Positions 56,668 through 64,000 of a DNA stretch of 64,000 nucleotides are shown piece by piece. How positions within the stretch are numbered: position 1 is the stretch's first letter; each line of letters opens with the position of its first letter. The notes beneath the pieces are model-generated. The model did not search any database and was not told the origin of the DNA. It was given only the letters and a program-made list of their open reading frames with translations. The DNA comes from Acanthococcus lagerstroemiae (taxonomy: Eukaryota > Arthropoda > Insecta > Hemiptera > Eriococcidae): NCBI GenBank assembly GCA_031841125.1, contig CM063114.1, positions 34,927,574 through 34,991,573 of the forward strand, in the 5' to 3' direction. A program made the position numbers and the translations under genes.

Positions 56668-58022
56668 ACTATATACCAGGTGCGGACATTCGCCATTTTG
56701 AATCCTACAGTGCCCGTGAATGCCGAATTCGGACTTGAAGGATTGGTGGCGCGCTAGCGTCGCAACTGTTCTATGTCAAAATGTCAAAGACGTTCATACC
56801 CTTCCACGCTTTCCTTTCGCCAATATAAACGTACACTTAGATACCTAATTTCAGCCTGCTAGTAGTACCTATAAACCCTTCTCACCCACCCCGCGTTTTA
56901 GTATCCCATCTGCTAGCGTCACCGGTATAGAAAATCGGCTCCAATGCATTTTAAATGGGAAATTGGTCATTTTAAAGTCGCGCTTATTATATTTTGCCTG
57001 GGTAAAACGATCTGAAAATTGGACAGACCATGCAGTCATATCTTGGGAGCAGGAAAATATTAAAAATTAAAAAATTTACTATATTTTAAATAGGCTGACC
57101 AGATTTTTCTCAGAGGTAAAGAGTATATCATAAATTTTCTAAAAATATTGATTGTGAAAATCGATTTTCTAAAAATATAGACGGTAAAAATCGATTTTCT
57201 GAAAGTATTGATTGTAAAAATCGATAAACAAAGAATAAAAACTAAAAAGTGCACTTAGTTAGAACTAATGATAGTAATGATATTTTCAATTTTTTTAATT
57301 TTCATTTTAATTTTGGTATTTTTGGTCATTTTTGAAGTGTCTTTCTCACGCTCATAGAAATAGAGTATATTTTGACATATTTTGAAAAAGAGAGAGTATG
57401 TGTTTTTGAACTGTTCAAAAGAGTACAATACTCTTAAAAAGAGTATGTCTGGTCAGCCTATTTTAAATGGGAAAGATGACTATACCGATGACTGGCGAAC
57501 GCTTATGCAACATTCGCACGAAGTTCGGATACGCTTATTTTACTATTCGGACTTCCCAGACCGGTGGCGCGCTAGCATCGGGCCTTCCTCCCTTTCCGCA
57601 CTTCAGGAAATAGTACCGTAGAATTCTTATCAACGTTAGGATACACTGTACGTAAACAATGCCTAGCATCTCATGTAATCCTAACGTTGATAAGGTTCTG
57701 TTGAATCTTGGGGCGCCATCGGTCTGGGAAGTCCGAATGGTAGTATAGGAAGTTAAGTATCTAGTGTAGTAGTATAAACGTCCTTGTTCTGTGTAGGTAA
57801 AATGGGTCTCTGCTGGCTGTGTGTGTTAGTAGTTGTGCGTATAATAGCGCTCCATTTTACCTGCATGCGAAGGTGCAAAAAAATTCCACCAGATGTCCGC
57901 CACTATTCTTTCAAGTCCGAATTGACTATGCGGTACGCTCCGCATACCGCATAGTCGGATTTGATATCCGCGGGCACTGTAGGATCCAAAATGGCGGATG
58001 TCTGCACCTGGTATATTGTACC
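56668..58022. repeat. Large interrupted palindrome of MITE family B
   Basis: The left arm at about 56669-56741 contains CATTTTGAATCCTACAGTGCC. It is the reverse complement of a right arm at about 57915-58022, whose core is the small palindrome GACTATGCGG...CCGCATAGTC. Between the arms lie other inverted pairs (57542-57569 with 57712-57742; 57609-57630 with 57690-57712) and AGGTAAAATGG/CCATTTTACCT near 57795-57862. This is best read as several MITEs inserted in one another. It lies just upstream of EIF2B3. Confidence 0.6.
57136..57226. repeat. 30-bp tandem repeat, three units
   Basis: Three consecutive units of about 30 bp start TTTTCTAAAAATATTGATTG or close variants and each ends in AAAATCGA. 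Differences are a few substitutions per unit. Confidence 0.8.
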
Positions 58023-58024
58023 TT

Positions 58025-58185
58025 ACTACAGTCGGGTCCAGTTAACAAGACTTAAGAAACATAATTTTCTCACGGCGCTGATAACGCGTTCTCGAACTTG
58101 TCTTTCCCCTCCAACTTCAAAATACCAATATATCGATGTGTATTGCGGGTAGCCAGTTATGTTTCTTAACTGGACCAGACTTTAG
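58025..58185. mobile_element. MITE with GTCCAGTTAA terminal repeats
   Basis: The left end CAGTCGGGTCCAGTTAACAA and right end TTAACTGGACCAGACTT are inverted and continue into AAGAAACATAA / TTATGTTTCTT. About 160 bp, non-coding. Confidence 0.65.
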
Positions 58186-59587
58186 GGTTGGAGAAATATC
58201 GAAACATTCGGACCTAGCAGCATAGTGGCTGACATCTGGTGGAAGTTTCTAACAGCATCCGTTTACACACCGTTACTAACGCACGCACATACGTCCAGTG
58301 TGGTCAGGGTTGCAAAAAACAGTTTTAAAAAAACGTGTTTTTTTTAAAGTTTAAAACGTTTTTTTTTGACAACGTGCTCTTTTTAGAATGTTCAATACCG
58401 GTGTTTTAAACGTGTTTAAACAGATGTTTTTTTTTTCATCAAAGAATGTTTTAAATATAAAATCGCGCGCAATCTGAAGATTAATCAGTCATAGGAAGTT
58501 CCCTATCACTACTACTGATGTTCTCGTGTTCTCCGATGGTTTCAACATACTCCAAGTTCAAAAAGAAATTATTGTATGTATGTATTTATTTCGCGCTTTG
58601 AATTTCATAATTTCAAACATGATGATGAATGGCACTGGACGAAGATTAGACCCTGTTTGGATACATTTTGAAAGGGTAGAAGTAGCAAATGTAAGTCGAG
58701 TATTCATATATTTTAGTTATGAATTTTGATACCTTCTCATTTTAGTGTCGTAATAAATATAATTTTACTGGGTTGCAGGCTAAACATGCAAGAGCAAAGT
58801 GTAAAATTTGTTCGAACACAATAGCTGCTCTTGTTGTTTGAATGAAAACTCATTTGGAAAAAAATTATCCTCACCTATTTGAAGTTAATTTTGAATCTGT
58901 GTCCAGTGACTTACGGTTGGATGAAGAAGTTGAACTATTTTTAAAGAATACAATTAATAACTGATAGGTATGTTCCCATGTTCGAGTATTGGCTGTTGAA
59001 TTGTTTCCTAGGTAGTAGTTACCCTTTTGTGACAACATTAGAAATTATGATATTGTTTAATTCTATGATTAAAAGAAAAATGTTCCTTTTGTATTGAAGT
59101 AAAAGAATTGTTGTTTTTTATAGTTTTTGCTTTTTCTTAAGGCTTTTTTTTTTTTTTTTGCAATCTCTCTAGCTTCTTCTGTCTCCTGAGCTTTATTCTT
59201 TTTTTTTTTTTTCCCTAGCGAAAAAATCATTTAACTCATAAGGTGATTGCTTTCTTTAAGCGTTTAAACTTTCATTGTGTCTTTCAAGAGAACAAGGATT
59301 TTTCTCATTGTTTTAAGGGATGTCATTAAATGTTATTGAAGATAGAAGAATATTGAAATTTAAAATCAGTAAAAACTGAGAAGAGAAACAAATCATGAAC
59401 AATTCAATAAATTAGTCCCTTAACAAACTGACTGAGAAAATAATAAAGTTTCAATTTTGTTGCAGGCAACCAATACTGACAAGATATTTTTATTAACATA
59501 AGGTGTATCCTCTATAAAAATAGGCAATAATCATGAAAATTCGTCAAGAAATATCATTTTTTTGTCCAAAAAACGACTTTGAAAAAA

Positions 59588-60497
59588 AAAAAACGCTGTC
59601 GCAGCAGCGACAGCAGTACCGACTTTTCAAATTTAGTATCTTACATAAAAAAAATCCTGAAAAATAAAAGAAAAACTCCAAATCAGCAAAATAATAATAT
59701 TAGTAATAATAATAATAATAATAGAAAAAAGGAGGCGATGACTAGGAAAAATGAAAGCTGTATGCAAAAAATTCAACAGAATAGAAACAGAAGAAAAAAC
59801 CGAAAAAAATAACTGAGAGGAACTTTTAACCATAAAAACAACCATAACAGAGATCTCGAAAAATAAAACAAAAACTCAACAAAACAGCAAAAATGGGATA
59901 ACGTTAAAGGAAAACAAGCGACGCACTTCAAAACAAACACAAATAGTTCAAATACACACAGCACGAATTTAGACGCGTGGTAGTTCAAATGCAGGCAACA
60001 CGAATTTACATGGACAGAGTTCAAATAAAAGAACTGATACCAGTAACTGCTTATCTTGCTAACAATAGCAGTACCGACGACTAACAACTATTGTTGGGAA
60101 TGAATCTGAATAAACGCATTATATCGAAAGGTCGATATCTCGACATTTTCGACACGTAGAAAAATTGACCACATTTTTAACACTAAATCCCAATTTTCTA
60201 CCCCGGTTATCTCCCTCCCCTTTGGGGTGCTGCGAAAAATGATAATAACTAAAAATATGTAAAATGAAATTTTCTTCAAATGAGTTCCAGTATATTTTTT
60301 CGTCCCCAAGCTGAGATGATGAGAAATAATCGAAAGAAATGTTTGACCCTCTCCCCCACAGCCCCCTTTCGGCGAATCCTCACCAAAATTTCACATGCAC
60401 AACTTCAAGTGCTGTTCTATAACATATCTGATTTTCATAAAATTCGATCCTACACTCTTCGAGCTATTCCAGTTTCAAAATTTTGTACATATACCTA

Positions 60498-60559
<62 letters not shown>

Positions 60560-60689
60560 ATACCTGAAATTGAATGAATGATATTTTCGAACTCCTCACA
60601 CCTCAAAACGTAAAGAAAATTCACTCTGACCTCAAACCCCCACCCTATGAACAAAAACAATACCTCCTTTCGAATTCTTCGAAAAGTCG
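59588..60689. other. 1.1-kb segment present only in duplication copy 1
   Basis: Aligning the two copies by eye, copy 2 passes from GACTTTGAAAA straight to ACATGTTTAAAACTG. Copy 1 has about 1.1 kb here, including Asn/Lys-rich low-complexity frames and a TA microsatellite. It is either an insertion in copy 1 or a deletion in copy 2; no target duplication was recognised. Confidence 0.6.
60497..60556. repeat. TA dinucleotide microsatellite
   Basis: An almost uninterrupted run of about 30 TA units. Confidence 0.97.
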
Positions 60690-60820
60690 GTAAAAACATG
60701 TTTAAAACTGTTTTAAACAGTGAAAATGTTTAAAAAGTTTCATTCCAAAATTCCAGTGTTTGAAACATGTTTAAAACAAAGTTTAAAACAATTTTGTTCA
60801 AAACATTGCAACCCTGGTCC

Positions 60821-60955
60821 AAGGGGAGGTATAACAAACAGCCATTTTGATTGCAAAAAAAGTAAACAAACGCCTGTTGATAATTTCTCATTCCATCAAC
60901 CCGCGTTTGTTTACTTTTCTTGCAATCAAAATGGCTGTCTGTTATGCCTCTCCTT
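60821..60955. mobile_element. Palindromic MITE family C, copy 1
   Basis: AAGGGGAGGTATAAC at the left and GTTATGCCTCTCCTT at the right continue inward as ACAGCCATTTTGATTGCAA and its complement. The palindrome is about 135 bp with a small loop. A second copy is at 63718-63860. Confidence 0.8.
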
Positions 60956-62478
60956 AGAGCCGCCTTACTATTACAGGGCTTTCACACTTCAGACTTCACT
61001 ACCTTGGCTACTGATCAATTTTTTACAGCTTACAGCGTACAGGATTCAATTTTGTGTGCATTTTAGTACATCAATTCCGTCTTGTGAAATTTCTATTACT
61101 AAGGAGCTAACTCACTCCACTAATCCGAGAATATTACTTCTGAAAAAAACAAAATTATTATAGCATGGCGAATTTTCATGTACAAATTGCAACAATTTTC
61201 TGATGAAACACGATTAGCCGATAGTTGATGATAGTTTTGCCATTATCAATAGTTAACGATAGTTACAAACTGTCGATAGTTATCGATAGTATCGATAACT
61301 TTTGCATCTCTAGTCAGTATCATGATTTGTCAGTGAAGAACAGAACAGGAATATCTAATAGATCAAAGTACGCTGAATCTTTTTCAATAATAACCAATTT
61401 TTACAATTACTTACTCTGTTAGTAGTTATTTCGTTTCACAAGTTTAAACAAAAACTTGCCGAGAAAAAATTGATGAGCGGAGCTCGTTCTGCCAAAAGGT
61501 TCTTGTCAATGAGTGATATGGGAGGCAACTCTTGATCATTATCTTCAAATAAAATAACGTCTGTATCTCTGTACAGGGATCAAAAGAAATAACTGACATT
61601 CTATCAACAGGGCAAGTCTCAGGTACGTTTAGCAGACCAGCTGCATAATTACTCAGTTGCACGACGTTAATTTATTGCAAACATACAGAACTCCCCATAG
61701 GGTGTTCTTTGATAATTTGCAACAATTTTCATCCAGTAAGGAAATAAAGGGGAAAATTAAAACTGAACTCAAGGACTCACGCTAAATATATCTGGCGTGC
61801 TACAATTGAAATCGAAAATTGAAAAGAAACCCCCCCCCCCCACAGCCCACACGAGATAAGAATGGATATAAGAAGTAAACAAACTACAAGTGCGAAAGCA
61901 CACCATGTGACGTCACCAGTGATTCGGCGTATGTTCTGCGAACGAAAATGGCGTATAAATTTCCCTGTCCTCATTGGTTCATTTCTTCATTTGTTGGTGT
62001 AAACATGTTGAGCTATGTGTTGACTCTCCGTTTCTTCCTCTGAACTTTCTACCCGTTTGGCGAACAGCTGTGACCGTAGAAAATTTTGGAGCAAGCAGTT
62101 GAATCAGGACGCAATAGGAAGAAAACAGAGGGAATATTCAACTTCAATTAATCTTGAACTTCGTTTGATAGTCCGTTGTGAAGTACGAGTTCGTGAACTG
62201 CGTTTGCTTTGTTCGAGTTGATATTTTGTTGACACAAAATATTTAGCGAACTATTTTTTCGGTTTCAATTTGTGACAACGCATTTTTATCGAGTAGTCAT
62301 CTAGTTCCCGAATTATATATTGTTCGAATAGGTAAGTGGAAACTACTATTATCGAGTTATCAGTTTGTTCTTTGTTTTGCGACCTAATACAACTGACAGA
62401 TATTGGGATCTGTCTGTTACGTCTCAATTTTCGAGTTGCGTTAATGCTTTGTAGTGTCTGCTTCGCATCGCAAATATC
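60956..62478. other. Shared duplication flank, then unassigned AT-rich DNA
   Basis: 60956-61098 is the right part of the duplication and recurs at the window end. 61210-61310 holds repeated CGATAGTTA-type words, a short degenerate satellite. No gene was recognised. Confidence 0.35.
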
Positions 62479-63540
62479 TGAAAGGGTAGAAGTAGCAAAT
62501 GTAAGTCGAGTATTCATATATTTTAGTTATCAATTGATACCTTCTCATTTTAGTGTCGTAATAAATATAATTTTACTGGGTTGCAGGCTAAACATGCAAG
62601 AGCAAAGTGTAAAATTTGTTCGAACACAATTGCTGCTCTTGTTGCTTGAATGAAAACTCATTTGGAAAAAAATGATCCTCACCTATTTGAAGTTAATTTT
62701 GAATCTGTGTCCAATGACTTACGGTTGGATGAAGAAGTTCACTATTTTTAAAGATTACAATTAATAAAATTGATAGGTATGTTCCCATGTTCGAGTATTG
62801 GCTGTTGAATTGTTACCTAGGTAGTAGTTACCCTTTTGTGACAACATTAGTAATTATGATATTGTTTAATTCTATGATTAAAAGAAAAATGTTCCTTTTG
62901 TATTGAAGTAAAAGAATTGTGTTTTTTTTATAGTTTTTGCTTTTTCTTAAGGCTTTTTTTTTTTTTTGCAATCTCTCTAGCTTCTTTCTGTCTCCTGAGC
63001 TTTTCTATTTTTTTTCCTTTTTTTTTTTTTTTCTAGCGAAAAAATAATTTAACTCATAAGGCGATTGCTTTCTTTAAGCGTTTAAACTTTCATTGTGTCT
63101 TTCAAGAGAACAAGGATTTTTCTCATTGTTTGAAGGGATGTCATTAAATGTTATTGAAGATAGAAGAATATTGAAATTTAAAATCAGTAAAAACTGAGAA
63201 GAGAAACAAATCATGAACAAGTCAATTAGTCCCTTAACAAGCTGACTGCGAAAATAATAAAGTTTCAATTTTGTTGCAGGCAACCAATACTGACAATATA
63301 TTTTTATTAACATAAGGTGTATCCGCTATAAAAATAGGCAATAATCATGAAAATTCGTCAAGAAATAGCATTTTTTTGTCCAAAAAACGACTTTGAAAAC
63401 AAAACATGTTTAAAACTGTTTTAAACGTTTTAAACAGTGAAAATGTTTAAAACGTTTCATTCCAAAATTCCAGTGTTTGAAACATGTTTAAAACAATGTT
63501 TAATACAATTTTGTTTAAAATATTGCAACCCTGGTCCAAG

Positions 63541-63713
63541 TAGGGCTCTATAGTTTCACCTGGGTATACTAAGTCGCCATTTTGGTTCATACTGCGCCCG
63601 TGGATGCTGAATCCGACTATGCGGAGCGTAACGCGTAGTCAATTCGGCATCGACGGGCGCAGTACGAACCAAAATGGTGGCCTAGTATACCCAGGTGAAA
63701 CTATAGAGCCCTA
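63541..63713. mobile_element. MITE family B compact copy, inserted after the duplication
   Basis: TAGGGCTCTATAGTTTCACC at the left and its complement at the right enclose a nearly complete palindrome with the central GACTATGCGG/CGCGTAGTC words seen also at 57924-57957. The flanks GTCCAAG (63534-63540) and GTCCATG (63714-63720) are a duplicated form of the single GTCCAAG at 60817-60823 in copy 1. Confidence 0.88.
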
Positions 63714-63717
63714 GTCC

Positions 63718-63860
63718 ATGGGGAGGTATAACGAACAGCCATTTTGATTGCAAAAAAAGTAAACAAACGCGTGTTGATAATTTCTCATTCCATCAACCCG
63801 CGTTTGTTTACTTTTCTTGCAATCAAAATGGCTGTCTGTTATACTGTTATACCTCTCCTT
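63718..63860. mobile_element. Palindromic MITE family C, copy 2
   Basis: This is the same palindrome as 60821-60955, beginning TGGGGAGGTATAAC. It differs mainly by a short duplicated TGTTATAC near its right end. Confidence 0.78.
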
Positions 63861-64000
63861 AGAGCCGCCTTACTATTACAGGGCTTTCACACTTCACTTC
63901 ACTACCTTGACTACTGATCAATTTGTACAGCCTACCGCGAACATGATTCAATTTTGTGTGCATTTTAGTACATCAATTCCGTCTTGTGAAATTTCTATTA

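Larger units (their letters stand above)
58305..60816 (+). mobile_element. Inactivated hAT transposon with BED zinc finger, copy 1
   Basis: The termini CAGGGTTGC and GCAACCCTG match the hAT pattern. A coding piece reads DPVWIHFERVEVAN, crosses a GT-AG intron (about 58690-58778) and continues AKHARAKCKICSNTIAALV, stop, MKTHLEKN. This is a BED finger whose frame is cut by TGA. The transposase body and the C-terminal dimerisation domain are absent. About 1.1 kb (59588-60689) is extra relative to copy 2. The 8-bp flanks do not match convincingly. Confidence 0.8.
62479..64000 (+). repeat. Segmental duplication copy 2 (truncated hAT plus MITE), runs off the window
   Basis: From TGAAAGGGTAGAAG onward this segment matches 58669-61098 with a few percent difference, including the intron, the BED-finger coding piece and the same in-frame TGA at the same codon. 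It lacks the 1.1-kb segment at 59588-60689 and carries an extra 173-bp MITE at 63541-63713. The left end of the hAT element is missing. Confidence 0.88.

Noticed and set aside
59579..59812. Lys/Asn-rich frame that could be a retroelement gag
   Set aside because: Low-complexity A-rich sequence with no gag motif; left as part of the unassigned 1.1-kb segment.
60475..60699. Frames made of alternating Ile-Tyr
   Set aside because: Translation of the TA microsatellite, not a gene.
58305..60816. Functional BED zinc-finger gene
   Set aside because: The finger is cut by TGA, the duplicate has the same stop, and no transposase domain follows.
1..64000. CRISPR array, bacterial operon, toxin or viral gene cluster
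   Set aside because: No regularly spaced repeats, no polycistronic frames and no such protein families were seen; intron-containing genes show this is a eukaryotic chromosome.

Overview
The window is eukaryotic nuclear DNA, very probably from an arthropod and most likely an insect. The evidence is GT-AG introns of about 64 bp to over 7 kb, AT-rich noncoding DNA, and a dense mix of transposable elements: jockey-like and other LINEs, mariner, Tc1, hAT, Harbinger-like, MULE/FLYWCH, Ty3/gypsy and Ty1/copia. I cannot name the species. No bacterial operons, tRNA, rRNA or CRISPR array were seen.

Four host genes could be rebuilt by chaining exons whose splice sites and phases agree. (1) A plus-strand gene at 998-9715 encodes about 1,064-1,092 aa. 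Its first two exons resemble the arginine-rich N-terminus of the centriole protein CEP295/Ana1, and the rest is acidic, Ser/Thr-rich and probably disordered. (2) A minus-strand gene at 17977-12197 (5 exons, 779 aa) carries three C2H2 fingers, a FAR1/WRKY-GCM1-like finger and a SWIM finger. It looks like a domesticated MULE-type transposase that lost its catalytic core. (3) A plus-strand gene at 20157-27057 (6 exons, 312 aa) is a small cell-surface receptor: signal peptide, one Ig domain, one FN3 domain, one membrane span and a short tail. (4) A minus-strand gene at 56494-39412 (9 exons, 458 aa) is eIF2B subunit gamma, EIF2B3. It is the most secure identification and near the length of the human protein.

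Layout: genes 1 and 2 converge, with a mariner remnant between them. Genes 2 and 3 diverge across about 2.2 kb holding a hAT MITE with a perfect 8-bp target duplication. Genes 3 and 4 converge across 12 kb of repeats: a hAT MITE, an 835-bp Tc1-like foldback, a 1.6-kb TA-flanked element with a hAT MITE nested in it, and a Ty3/gypsy element with 120-bp LTRs. The introns of EIF2B3 hold mariner, Tc1, copia, LINE and FLYWCH-MULE remnants.

Upstream of EIF2B3, 56.6-64 kb is a pile of palindromic MITEs and a segmental duplication of an inactivated hAT element (58669-61098 and 62479 to the window end). The duplication preserves an empty and a filled insertion site of a 173-bp MITE. Nothing here is clearly a new molecular system. 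The most unusual items are the SWIM/C2H2 protein, the intron-or-frameshift switch in the CEP295-like gene, and the foldback elements with long hairpin potential.
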